NCBI RefSeq assembly: GCF_902459505.1
Contig: NC_047096.1
Span: forward strand, 3,472,001 to 3,536,000
Reading direction: 5' to 3'
Source: Geotrypetes seraphini
Taxonomy: Eukaryota > Chordata > Amphibia > Gymnophiona > Dermophiidae
DNA: 64,000 bases
Shown here: piece after piece, positions 57,701 through 64,000 of the stretch
Layout of the letters: the number at the start of each line of letters is the position of its first letter
Position numbering within the stretch: the stretch's first letter is position 1
The notes under the pieces: model-generated
Told to the model about the DNA's origin: nothing
The model's input: only the letters and a program-made list of their open reading frames with translations
Database searches by the model: none
Made by a program: the position numbers and the translations under genes

Positions 57701-60700
57701 GATGAGCACTCAAACTCTGAGTGGGAGTGCGCATCTTCACTCACTATGATTGACGGGAATCCTACCCAACAGGAGCGATGGGCACTGGGACTCAGTAGGA
57801 GCAGTGGGCATCACGCCCTGACTCACTATGATGATCTCCATGGGGATGGGGAAGCGAATCTTGTGCCTGTATCTTGCATTCAGTTCCTTCACCACAATCA
57901 GCAGCACACAGCTGACCAGGGCGTATACCAGAGAGGCAATGTTGGTCTTGGGAAGATTTTTACAGATGTCTATAAACGTCTGAAAGCAAAAAGAGAAAAA
58001 CAAGGAAGGAGCTGTCAGCGAGGGGACAATATTCTGAAAGTGTCAGTGAAGTCCACTGCATACGGCAGAATGTTCCGGAGTTAAATATTGGCTGTGCATT
58101 CAACTGATAGTATGACATAGCCGTCTCGTATTCTATAAGCTGTGTGCATCGTTAGGCAACGTGCCTGTGACACACCCACGCTCCTCTCAAATTAACACCC
58201 CCTTGTAGTTGTGTGCTATGCAACTCAGGCGCTCTGTTTTCAGAATAGCGCCTATGACAAATGCCTGCATCTGCCAATCAATGATGTCACTGATGCGCAT
58301 AAGTGCACCTGCTCTACAAATTAGCACATGTAAATAGTGCCTTCATTCAGGTACCTTATCTGTCTTTATAAAAGGAGACTATGATAACACGAGGAGAACA
58401 GTAACCAAGAAACTTAGAGGAGCAGTTGCAAAGGTCAAAAATATACATCAGGCCTGGATGTTATTTAAAAATAAGAACATAAGATTAGCCTTACTGGGTC
58501 AGCCGGGGTGGCCCCACAGTCCGGGCAACATCAAGCTAACTCCAGAGATGAAGGGCCCTCCGTCTTCTGCCACCCTCCCGTAGCCTGTCAGGGAGTCCGG
58601 AGTCTATACAAGGCCTGGCACTGGCGCTAACTTAACTGACGCAGAGCCTATGAGTCTATCCACTCATGAGGCCCCTCTGACGCAAACCTGTCAAAGTGGG
58701 TGGAGCTGACAGGGCCTTCCTCAGTGCGTGGACATGAAGACTTTTCGTTGAATGCCGGTGCCAGGCCCTGTGTGGAATCCAGATTCTGGGTCAGGCAGTG
58801 ATAGAGTGGCAGAAGGAGGAAGGATAGAGGAAGAGAAACACTTGACTTGCTGGGGGAATGGGAGGGGGGAAGGGAGAGATGTTGGACTGAAGGATGTGGG
58901 GAAATGGAGAGAGTTGGTAAGGCTGGCTGGTTGGCTGGATGGGTGTGGAGAAATGCTGGATATGGATGGAGGAGAAGGGATATGCTTATAGGATAGAGAG
59001 GAAGGGAAGAAAGAGGAGGAAATGTGCATGGATGGAGGAGAGGGAAGGGGAACTGCAGAGAAAGGGAAGATATGCACATGGATGAAGAGGTAAAGAAGAG
59101 AGAGGAAGGAAGTGCTCATGGATAAAGTGGAATGGAAGGAAAGAAAGAGAGGAGATGCACATGGCTGGAAGGGAAAAGGAAGAGAGGAAAAGATGCATGT
59201 GGATGGAGGAAGGGAGGAGAATGAACTTGGGACATAGGGAGGGAGGGAATAGAAAGGGAGAATTGGGCATGAGAGTGTGAGTGAAAAGGAAAGAGATGAT
59301 GAATATGAGGAAAGGAAGAAAGAGAGAGGGGAGTGAGGTAGAAATGCATGAGGAATAGAAGGATGAGAAGGAGAAATATTGGATATGGTCGTGGAGAGGG
59401 GAACAGTGGGACAGACTGAAAGGGATGCAAGAGGGAGGAATGTTGGACATGGTGGTGGAGGGAATGGAGGGAGAGGTGTGGCATGTGCTGGAGAAGGGTG
59501 ATAGAAGGAGAAATGGGCATGGGGCTAGTGGGCCGTGGTGACAGAAGGAAGTGCAACCAGAGACTAGGAAAAGATGAATAGAAAAATAAAATGCAAACAG
59601 CAAAAGAAGTCCAACAGGGTCTGAAGTGCAAAAGCGGCAAGCAAGAAGCAAAAAGGAAGACGTCAGACTAGTATGTACAAGATGGAGGCTATGCTTATTA
59701 TACCAAATATTTAATGCAGTTAAATGTTACCACCCAAGAGACCCGACACAGTCCGTGTTTCGGAGAACACATCTTCTTCAGGGGTCCATGGTTGACAAGG
59801 TTTGTAAAAAAACGCAATAAAATGGTATTAGACAATTTCCTGTTTAAAAGAAGGTCACCAGTGCAGCACTAAATGAAACTTTCTTTTAAACAGGAAATTG
59901 TCTAATACCATTTTATTGCGTTTTTTTACAAACCTTGTCAACCATGGACCCCTGAAGAAGACGTGTTCTCCGAAACACGGACCGTGTTGGGTCTCTTGGT
60001 TTGTAACAAGGTGGTAACATTTAACTGCATTAAATATTTGGTATAATAAACATAGCCTGCATCTTGTACATACTAGTCTGATGTTTTCCTTTTTGCTTCT
60101 AGAAAAATAAAATCACCAGACAACAAAGGTAGGAAAAGGGATTTTATTTTCAATGTAGTGATTGAAATGTGCAAATTTTCTGAATTTATATCTGCTGTCT
60201 ACATTTTGCACTGTTCAGGAAAAAACGTATTTCTATTTCTCTGGTGTTGTACTGCACGCAGAGCCTAGCATCTTAGGGTTTCATTTGTGTATATTAGGAC
60301 TTTTAGTTTGTGGTCTTGTATTTGCAAAGGGTTTGTCTGGGGTCTGCACGTGTGACCAAGGCCAGGTATTCTGGTAGGAATGAATGTCGTGAAGTGTGAT
60401 TGGTGTCATGGCACCAAGTAGAACGATATTTGTCGGCAGTTTGTCCGGGTTTTGGAAGACCCCCCAAGCTCGGAGCCACATCTGGAGGGCATCTGTGCAT
60501 GTGCAGATGTCAATGTGATTACATCACATGCATGCACATATGAGCATGATATCATCGCATCGACATGCATACATGCACGGAGACCCTCTAGACATGGCCC
60601 ACAGCTTGGGGAAGGAAACATGAAGTCTGTGTGGGGGCAGGTCTGGGGGCAGAACAGGGCAGGGCCAAGTATCCTTTTTTTTAAAAGAGGAAATCTGGTA

Positions 60701-63509
60701 ATCCCTACCTCAGCTCAATGTGCGGCAGCTGCTAAGAAAGCAAATAGAATGTTAGAAGTTATCAGGAAAGGAATGGAAAACAAAGATAAAAATGTTAGAA
60801 TGCCCTTGTATCGCTCTATGGTACGGCCGCACCTCAAATACTGTGTGCAGTTCTGGTCGCCATATCTCAAAAAAGATATAGCGGAATTAGAAAAGGTACA
60901 GAGAAGGGCAACGAAAATGATAAAAGGGATGGGACGACTTCCCTATGAGGAAAGGCTAAAGCTCTTTAGCTTTGAGAAGAGATGGCTCAGAGTCTATAAA
61001 ATATTTTCCAAAAATACTAAGACTAGGGGGCATGTGATGAAGTTACTAAGTAGTAGATTTAAAACAAACCAGAGAATATATTTCTTCACACAACGTGTAA
61101 TTAAACTCTGGAATTCATTGCCAGAGAATGTGGTGAAATCAGTTAGCATAGCAGGGTTTAAAAAAAGCTTTATATAATTTCCTAAAAGAGAAGTCCATAG
61201 GCCTTTATTGAGATGGCTTGGGAAAATCCACTGCTTATTCCTAGGATAAGCAGACTTGGGATCTAGCTAGGTACTTGGGACTTGGGTTGGCCACTGTTGG
61301 AAACAGGATACTGGGCTTGATGGACCTTTGGTCTGACCTAGTATATCAATTCTTATGTTCTTATGTGAGCTGAGTATAGGACAATCAAGCCATTGTGACA
61401 TCACTGCTGATGCATTGGTGGAATGAGGCATTATGACATCACAATCTAAGCTCTGGAATGTTGCTACTCTTTGGTTTTCTGTCTGGTACTTGGGACCTGG
61501 GTTGGCCACTGTTGGATATTCAGTCTATCCCAGTATGGTAGTTCTTATGTTCCTGCTATAATACCCCAAGCACCTCACTATAAAATTACTCTCTCATTGC
61601 ATAGCTGCAATAACTGGCATTGAATAATCTTTATTTTATCCCTAAAGATCCAATTAAAGAGGTCCCTGTCAAGGATGATGCAAATAAAGACAGAAACTGC
61701 TCAATATTCAGTGCTATTTAACGGGCCAGGAATGGTTGGCCAGAGTGGCGTAGTGAGGTTGGTGCTAGGGGCAGTTGTACCTGGCATCACTGTGCTATGC
61801 AGTCCCCCCACTTTTCCCCCACTTCTTGAGTGCCCCCTCCCCCGCGTGCCTCTTGAAAAGCTTGCCGGCATGAGCAGCATCTTCCACTGTGACCAGAACG
61901 TGACGTCAGAAGGGAGTCAAGGCCGACGCGAGCAGCAAGTGGAAGATGCTGCTCATGCTGGCAAACATTTCAACAGGTATGCGGGGGTGGAGAGAAGAAG
62001 GGGCACTGGCGCCTCCGTGAAGACAGCATCTGGGGTGGTCTACAACCATGCCTCCCTTTATTATGCCACTGGTTGACCAGCTAACCGCTAATATTCACTG
62101 TTAGCTGTCTATGACACTCGGCGTAGTTATCTCGTTGCACATATTCAAGCACTGGCCAGCTGCCAAATTGAGCCTTGTAAATAGCATGCCTATCTTTGGC
62201 CACTATTTGTCAGCCTTACATTACTAAATGCTGGTTGTCAGCATGGCCTAACCAGAGTGTCAGCAAAGGACTCTGGGTTATTATATTGAACAATCTGACT
62301 CTGGAATGTTAATGCAGATAGACCCTAAAAGCTCCTGCCCAGAATACACATATCTTGAGTAAACAGCCAGCCTGGATTCCTCAAGAAGATATGTTAACTA
62401 GAAGAAGATATGTTAACTAGAAGAACTTCAATGGAACAAAAGATGTCAGGCAGAATGATTACATCTACCATTCCTGTAAGAGTGTCACACCTTCCTTATC
62501 AATTAAGGGTCATTGTACTAAAGTATGGCAGAGAAAGATGCTGGAAAATATGTATTTAACTACAATGGAGACTATTTTTAGAACAAGAGTCCAACCTATG
62601 TAAAACACACACATACCTCCCCCCTCTCTCTCTTGGTTCTTGGCTCTCTCTGCCTCCTTTCTCCCCCTCTTCTTCCCCCGACAACCACACATACACTCAG
62701 GCAAATCCTAAGCTCTGGGAAGCCACATGTTTCCTATACACATACAGAAGCAGCTCTATATCTTTCTGTACTTTAGTAACAAGTGTATGTAGAGTGCATC
62801 TTTCTCTAAGCATTGTATCTGTAATATTAAGCCTATTCCTATAAAATTTACTTTTCTATAACTACCTGGCTATTATTATTGTTATTATTGACATTAATTT
62901 ACTTCCCACTGCTCCTCTTGAGGTCTGAACCCAGGACCTCTCAGCACACCCACAAAAGACTAGCCAAAAACACATTTTTAGACACAAAAGATTACAGTCA
63001 CATTTGGGAGCCAATCTGACATTTTGGGGACTCATCAGCTCATCAGATTACACTATTAACTTCACAGCTAAGTCATTATTCAGCACTGGCCAATTAAGTT
63101 AATAGTGGCCAACAAAGTCCTGGACATTCAATGCTAGTCACTGGAAATGGCCCAGCATTGAATATCCGGGCTCATCGCTGACCATGAGACTTAGCTGGGC
63201 TGCCTCCTGTGATCTGAATGTCGGCCCCATGCAGTTTACAGGAGCCGCTGTCTGCAGGGGTCATTAGTCAGGGCATCGTCATCTGCGGATGGCGTTGTAT
63301 GGTTCATCACTAGCTGTGCTCACGACCGTGTGACAGCCACTTACATAGATGATAGCCAGCGGTCCACTGTAGGAGGGAATGGCCAGGCCGAAGATGTACT
63401 TCAGCACCGATATAAGAATCTGCAGCCCTGCAGCGGTCATGAAGCCCCGGATAAAAGATTCAGAAAGGTAAATGGCCACAAAGCCAAACTGCACAAATCC
63501 CAGCATTAT
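36942..63509 (-). CDS. SLC26A9: SLC26A9, 3' two thirds (16 coding exons in window)
   Basis: Plasma-membrane anion channel/transporter of the SLC26 family, an epithelial chloride channel. Sixteen exons, all with GT-AG borders and closing phases, give 1803 nt and 600 residues from mid transmembrane domain to the stop; human SLC26A9 has 791 residues, so the first exons lie beyond the right edge. Blocks unique to this paralogue are visible: SESFIRGFMTAAGLQ, KELNARYRHKIRFPIP, CCALSVTLAVDGAGGKSQ, TVSLQELQQDF and MFGSMFQTETLTVF. A Val stands in LSVTL where prestin has Arg, as in known SLC26A9. The STAS domain runs from about exon 45053 to exon 41253, broken by an acidic, Ser/Pro-rich insert. The canonical C-terminus L-T-V-F fits a class I PDZ ligand. 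No disabling change was seen. An alternative last exon is given separately. Confidence 0.96.
37092..37250. mobile_element. 'GGTTACCAGA' family fragment
   Basis: 'tagggttaccagacgtctgg' then 'aacccggcactttgcctggg'. Right half missing, replaced by a CR1 tail. Confidence 0.5.
37250..37528 (+). mobile_element. CR1 LINE 3' end
   Basis: 'acttggacaaggggtcatgg' to 'gaaggcatttcttatgttct', a shortened relative of 28110-28436. Confidence 0.8.
38270..39085. mobile_element. Foldback MITEs interrupted by a LINE tail
   Basis: Inverted pair 'gacagccgccgcacagcgtc' / 'gatgctgtgcggcggttgcc' at 38313-38410, then 'CAGTGGCGTAG'-type halves at 38480-38660 and 38886-39082. Between them lies a LINE-type tail ending 'atcaataaacttgaaacttg'. 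Confidence 0.55.
39258..39317 (-). CDS. SLC26A9: SLC26A9 exon (window exon 15)
   Basis: Codes DLVDMESLEGDSDDYQNLEE, an acidic tail like human SLYDSEEDIRSYWDLEQ. Acceptor TTTGACTGTAG, donor GAG/GTAAGA, phase 0 to 0. It can splice in frame to either last exon below. Confidence 0.88.
39702..40545. mobile_element. Foldback element with TACTGTATTTC / TACCGTATTTC ends
   Basis: 844 bp. Left TACTGTATTTCCCCATATAT and right (inward) TACCGTATTTCTCCATGTAT. Inner arms around 'atcatcccccttaaatacct' and its complement pair. Superfamily not clear. Lies in the last SLC26A9 introns. Confidence 0.75.
40700..41015. mobile_element. Foldback MITE
   Basis: Complementary arms 'gctcttcctctgacatcact' and 'agtgacatcagaggaagagc' at 40802-40863 with G-rich right half. 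'CAGTGGCGTAG' family by its arms; the ends are worn. Confidence 0.6.
41253..41398 (-). CDS. SLC26A9: SLC26A9 exon (window exon 14), STAS end
   Basis: Codes AQVYCDIEVGGVFADGG to MIWPSAEK, the last STAS strands and helix (FLTVHDAVLYAL). The acceptor is an unusual pure C-run followed by AG. Donor AAG/GTAAAG, phase 1 to 0. Confidence 0.92.
41520..42225 (-). mobile_element. CR1 LINE 3' part
   Basis: Two long open stretches in different frames: [33 protein letters not shown] and [18 protein letters not shown]. Least damaged copy of its subfamily here; used to define the split copy at 4485. Confidence 0.88.
42492..42546 (-). CDS. SLC26A9: SLC26A9 exon (window exon 13), STAS
   Basis: Codes LSSSYQKIGVNFFLANIQ, matching human LSSTYGKIGVKVFLVNIH. 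Acceptor CTCTCTAG, donor CAAG/GTAAGG; 55 nt, phase 0 to 1. Confidence 0.93.
42646..42921 (-). CDS. SLC26A9: SLC26A9 exon (window exon 12), STAS insert and core
   Basis: Codes 92 residues: TVSLQELQQDFES, a low-complexity Ser/Pro/Thr stretch including TDSNNNSTEP, then the STAS core ILDMSGVCFMDLMGVKAL. Acceptor TTTGGCAG, donor AAG/GTAAGA. Confidence 0.96.
43068..43444. mobile_element. 'CAGTGGCGTAG' foldback MITE
   Basis: Starts CAGTGGCGTAGGGAGGG, ends CCCTTACTATACCACTC. Flanks TCTGAAGC and TCTGGAGC look like an 8-bp duplication (7 of 8). Inner arms 'caacttcaactagag'-type are complementary. Confidence 0.75.
43549..43659 (-). CDS. SLC26A9: SLC26A9 exon (window exon 11), STAS insert
   Basis: Codes TGLDPGKIYLAKRKYLKK to SLFLKSK, 37 residues, a strongly basic helix before the variable STAS insert. 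Acceptor CCATCCCAG, donor AAG/GTGACA. Confidence 0.93.
43895..43987 (-). CDS. SLC26A9: SLC26A9 exon (window exon 10), STAS
   Basis: Codes TQEIEGIKVVTYCSPVYF to QKVIRK, an early STAS strand and helix. Acceptor TTTCTTTCAG, donor AAG/GTAATG, phase 0 to 0. Confidence 0.95.
44336..44850 (+). mobile_element. Interspersed repeat followed by L1-like 3' tail
   Basis: 44336-44420 has 'tatactgcagtaccttaggg' and 'gttctatgcggtttgcaaat'. 44420-44850 is an AT-rich LINE 3' end closing 'aatgaataaagatttggaaa'. Confidence 0.6.
45053..45122 (-). CDS. SLC26A9: SLC26A9 exon (window exon 9)
   Basis: Codes RNGSSLAQIASTDIYKNP to YSK, the link from the membrane domain into the STAS domain. Acceptor TTCCTTAG, donor AAG/GTATGT, phase 2 to 0. 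Confidence 0.94.
45905..46135. repeat. Interspersed repeat ('ctatgcggtttacaaaag' type)
   Basis: 'taataataacagtttatata' to 'tcctgaattcctcatatgta'. Similar sequence at 51147-51330 in reverse. Confidence 0.6.
46285..46391 (-). CDS. SLC26A9: SLC26A9 exon (window exon 8)
   Basis: Codes CVWVVSFLSTFILGLPYG to VVVFHTQ, the last membrane helices. Acceptor TCCCTGCAG, donor AATT/GTAAGT, phase 0 to 2. Confidence 0.95.
47130..47225 (-). CDS. SLC26A9: SLC26A9 exon (window exon 7)
   Basis: Codes SVLGALIAVNLKNSLKQL to RKNKLDC, 32 residues, nearly identical to human. Acceptor TCTTACAG, donor TGT/GTGAGT, phase 0 to 0. Confidence 0.95.
47377..47687. mobile_element. Non-autonomous mariner/Tigger-like element
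   Basis: 311 bp, ends CAGGCAGTCCCCGAGTTAC and (inward) CAGGCAATCCCCGGGTTAG. TA follows the right end; the left TA is worn. Confidence 0.7.
48338..48909. mobile_element. PIF/Harbinger-like MITE
   Basis: 572 bp flanked by TTA on both sides. Ends GGCCTAGATTCACTAAACG and (inward) GGGCTAGATTCACTCAACA. The TTA duplication and GGGC start fit Harbinger. Confidence 0.75.
49311..49388 (-). CDS. SLC26A9: SLC26A9 exon (window exon 6)
   Basis: Codes IASFFVMMVVMVTMLALG to SPLPK, 26 residues, one membrane helix. Acceptor GCCTTTCAG, donor AAG/GTAAGA, phase 0 to 0. Confidence 0.93.
49621..49905. mobile_element. hAT-type left-end fragment
   Basis: 'cacaggtgtcaaactcaagg' and 'aaatccggcccgcctggtcg' are typical of CAGGGGTGTCAAACTC hAT ends. 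No right end found. Confidence 0.45.
49985..50220 (+). mobile_element. tRNA-derived SINE, nearly full length
   Basis: Head 'gtggcacagtggttagagct', 'gaggttgtgggtttgaagct', then 'agatagattgtgagcccact' and tail 'gagaacagtataaataagta'. The best copy in the window. A 3' fragment recurs at 50995-51080. Confidence 0.8.
50560..50685 (+). mobile_element. CR1 LINE 3' stub
   Basis: 'ggaatgttgctacaatttga' to 'aaggctattcttatgctctg'. Confidence 0.7.
50832..50945 (-). CDS. SLC26A9: SLC26A9 exon (window exon 5), substrate-site helix
   Basis: Codes EMLALGCSNFFGSFFYIH to DGAGGKSQ, 38 residues with the helix next to the anion site. LSVTL carries Val where the coupled or voltage-sensing relative prestin has Arg, as known for SLC26A9. 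Acceptor TCTTACAG, donor CAG/GTGAGC. Confidence 0.95.
51645..51718. repeat. (TA)n microsatellite
   Basis: About 36 TA dinucleotides without interruption in an SLC26A9 intron. A short TC run follows at 51750-51770. Confidence 0.97.
51840..52780. other. Intronic sequence, nothing recognised
   Basis: AT-rich. 'aactctttggggtatggcag' to the TTA-run at 52459-52477 looks like a worn L2-like tail; the rest shows no feature. Confidence 0.35.
52783..53125. mobile_element. 'CAGTGGCGTAG' foldback MITE
   Basis: Starts AGTGGTGTAGTGAGGGC, ends CCTATGTCACTT. Arms 'cattctgatgttacttccta' and 'aggaaatgacatcagaa' pair. Confidence 0.7.
53262..53540. mobile_element. 'TAGGGTTACCAGA' family element
   Basis: 'aggattaccagatgtccgga', 'cactttgtccgggttttgga' to 'tgtcctctttttttgccata' and 'cgtaaccctaa'. 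Most complete copy of the family. Confidence 0.65.
53832..53979 (-). CDS. SLC26A9: SLC26A9 exon (window exon 4)
   Basis: Codes FPAPTIPEVNKWSYMVGT to HGYNVDANQ, containing the membrane helix AFSLAIVGYVINLAMG and the SLC26 KHGYNVDANQ signature. Acceptor TTGGTTACAG, donor CAG/GTAAAA, phase 2 to 0. Confidence 0.95.
54560..54880 (+). mobile_element. L2-like LINE 3' end
   Basis: Codes APSLWNILPRNIKQQSSLP and FKTKLKVFLVNDAYDT followed by a stop and T-rich tail. Confidence 0.65.
54885..55335 (-). mobile_element. CR1 LINE 3' end
   Basis: Minus strand codes MIETLKILKGIDIVEKE to RGVETWNALPEAVIGEST, then the tail 'aagaacataagatttgctgc' on the plus strand. Confidence 0.85.
55879..56120. mobile_element. 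hAT-type foldback MITE, second copy
   Basis: Ends CAGAGAATGACAC and (inward) TAGAGAATTCCAC; body 'gattttaaagtgtttgaggc' as in 1546-1825. Confidence 0.75.
56300..56405 (-). mobile_element. tRNA-headed SINE fragment
   Basis: Minus strand has 'ctagtggtttgagcataggg' and B-box 'cccgggttcaaatctcact'. It lacks a cloverleaf acceptor stem, so it is a SINE head and not a tRNA gene. Confidence 0.6.
56889..56971 (-). CDS. SLC26A9: SLC26A9 exon (window exon 3)
   Basis: Codes VIVATAISGGLHMPDKYH to GHIPLG, 27 codons plus two bases. Acceptor TGCTTCCAG, donor GG/GTAAGT, phase 0 to 2. Confidence 0.94.
57300..57600 (-). mobile_element. Two CR1 LINE 3' stubs in tandem
   Basis: 'gaaacatgatgatagataaa' (57320) and 'gaaacatgatgacagataaa' (57487) start two copies separated by a repeated 'attggctaaggctctt' / 'acacctgcattgtgaggtca' segment, so a local duplication is likely. 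Confidence 0.65.
57827..57979 (-). CDS. SLC26A9: SLC26A9 exon (window exon 2)
   Basis: Codes TFIDICKNLPKTNIASLV to FPIPMEIII, 51 residues with one membrane helix and the conserved FPIP turn. Acceptor TTGCTTTCAG, donor ATA/GTGAGT, phase 0 to 0. Confidence 0.95.
58780..59592. repeat. Purine-rich (GA) tract
   Basis: About 800 bases of 'gaaggaag'/'gagagg' sequence with scattered 'atggacatggatgg'-like words on the plus strand. The long minus-strand open frames here come from low stop-codon content, not from coding. Confidence 0.8.
59740..59786 (-). ncRNA. Hammerhead-ribozyme-like motif, left arm
   Basis: Mirror copy on the minus strand with the same stem I and core. Stem III CACG/TGTG has one wobble pair. 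The cleavage triplet is GTC, the favoured one. Confidence 0.5.
59947..59993 (+). ncRNA. Hammerhead-ribozyme-like motif, right arm
   Basis: Stem I GACCC (59947-59951) pairs with GGGTC (59989-59993). CTGAAGA at 59952-59958 fits CUGANGA, GAAA is at 59972-59975, and stem III is CACG/CGTG with loop GAC. The cleavage triplet reads GTT. Stem II is weak (AGA/TCT). Confidence 0.5.
60425..60705. mobile_element. 'TAGGGTTACCAGA' family element
   Basis: 'cggcagtttgtccgggtttt' to 'gaggaaatctggtaatccct'. Left end missing. Confidence 0.55.
60715..61365 (+). mobile_element. CR1 LINE 3' end, open over about 150 codons
   Basis: Codes KKANRMLEVIRKGMENK, MVRPHLKYCVQFWSPYLK, QRRATKMIKGMGRLPYEE and RVIKLWNSLPENVV without a stop to 61177; ends 'caattcttatgttcttatg'. 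Youngest-looking CR1 copy in the window. A second tail stub lies at 61440-61555. Confidence 0.88.
61745..62075. mobile_element. 'CAGTGGCGTAG' foldback MITE, best copy
   Basis: Starts AGTGGCGTAGTGAGG, ends TTATTATGCCACT. Arms 'gagcagcatcttccac' and 'gtggaagatgctgctc' form a perfect 16-bp stem. Flanks GGTTGGCCAG and GGTTGACCAG differ at one base. Confidence 0.8.
62080..63344. other. Intronic sequence, nothing recognised
   Basis: Contains a 'gaagatatgttaactagaa' tandem duplication at 62384-62421 and a C/T-rich patch at 62613-62690. No exon or named repeat. Confidence 0.4.
63345..63509 (-). CDS. SLC26A9: SLC26A9 exon (window exon 1)
   Basis: Codes 55 residues, IMLGFVQFGFVAIYLSES to SGPLAIIY, a pair of transmembrane helices (SESFIRGFMTAAGLQILISV). 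Acceptor TCTCCATCAG, donor TAT/GTAAGT, phase 0 to 0. Same length as the human block. Confidence 0.95.
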
Positions 63510-64000
63510 CTGATGGAGAGAGGAGAGAGGAAAGAAAGAGACAGAGAGAACGGAGATTAGTGGTGGGAAGGAGAGATGCACATATTGACTGAAGCAGCAG
63601 ATCTGTTCTCAGGATTATCCCTATCCCACTTCTGCACTATTTTGATAACACTGGCCAGCCCTCATTTTGGTGCCTCAACCGTTAGACCTGTTTCTGGGTA
63701 TATTTGACCTGCTGATTCCAAAAATGGCACCAGTTTTCTCCCATCAGCTCTAGGTTTTGAGATACTGAACATGTGCCATATACCAGTCTTCACTCTGCTC
63801 GCCCATGGTAAAATCAGGATATTTAAATGTAGCGTCTACATTAATATCTTGTAAGCATGAAGGAAACATCTTAAAAATTAAAAGAAAAGTGAACAAAACG
63901 AACATCTACTTATTTCATACCAAAAGAACAAGTTTATGATACAAACTTTCCAGTCATTTGACTTCCGAGTGGGATCTGCCATCATGTGTGCATCCCATCT
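63510..64000. other. SLC26A9 intron to the window edge
   Basis: Follows the acceptor at 63510-63511 on the minus strand. No coding block was found; the next upstream SLC26A9 exon lies beyond the window. Confidence 0.5.

Larger units (their letters stand above)
59593..60100. mobile_element. Inverted-repeat insertion with hammerhead-like cores (Penelope-like?)
   Basis: Arms 59644-59854 and 59879-60100 are reverse complements (about 96% identical apart from one 11-base gap) around a 24-base spacer. The insertion is flanked by the 14-base direct repeat TAGAAAAATAAAAT (59579-59592, 60100-60113). Each arm holds CTGAAGA and GAAA in the order and pairing of a hammerhead ribozyme. Hammerheads in inverted terminal copies are known from Penelope-like elements. 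Confidence 0.6.

Noticed and set aside
58648-59651. Open frames of 132-221 codons on the minus strand
   Set aside because: Translation of a purine-rich tract gives Ser/Pro/Leu/Phe-only protein; low complexity explains the lack of stops.

Overview
This is a vertebrate nuclear window with two spliced genes on the minus strand, separated and filled by a dense mix of transposon remnants. The repeat vocabulary suggests an amphibian, most likely a caecilian: CR1-type LINEs ending in 'ttcttatgttcttatg', a tRNA-headed SINE ending in a 'gagaacggtataaataa'-like tail, and many foldback MITEs. That attribution is an inference from repeat style, not a database match.

Genes. PM20D1 (secreted M20 peptidase that makes and breaks N-acyl amino acids) lies complete at 3656-27291 in 13 coding exons. 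I placed every exon by its GT/AG borders. The phases close exactly and give 506 residues with all expected metal ligands. Its neighbour SLC26A9 (epithelial chloride channel/transporter of the SLC26 family) occupies 36942-63509 as 16 coding exons (600 residues); the 5' exons lie beyond the right edge. Gene order and shared strand match the mammalian SLC26A9-PM20D1 neighbourhood. A phase-compatible alternative last exon for SLC26A9 sits at 34885-35175, with a plausible 3' UTR and an AATAAA near 32644.

Layout. 1-3655: PM20D1 downstream flank with LINE and hAT MITE debris. 3656-27291: PM20D1. Intron 11 holds a Tigger element inserted in a CR1 LINE, intron 4 is mostly a 55-bp minisatellite, intron 3 starts against a LINE tail, and intron 1 contains hAT copies, a DIRS-like fossil, a CTCF-like site and a 470-bp higher-order satellite next to exon 1. 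27292-27480: GC-rich promoter with a ZNF143/THAP11-type motif. 27500-36900: spacer with SINE, CR1, a large foldback, a complete-looking non-autonomous Helitron and the alternative SLC26A9 exon. 36942-64000: SLC26A9 exons in repeat-rich introns, including a 500-bp inverted repeat whose two arms each carry a hammerhead-ribozyme-like core (59593-60100).

The two genes are not a joint pathway; they are syntenic neighbours. No novel multi-gene system is visible. The most interesting leads are the alternative SLC26A9 terminus, the hammerhead-bearing inverted repeat, the two higher-order tandem arrays inside PM20D1, and two hAT elements inserted at the same 8-bp target.
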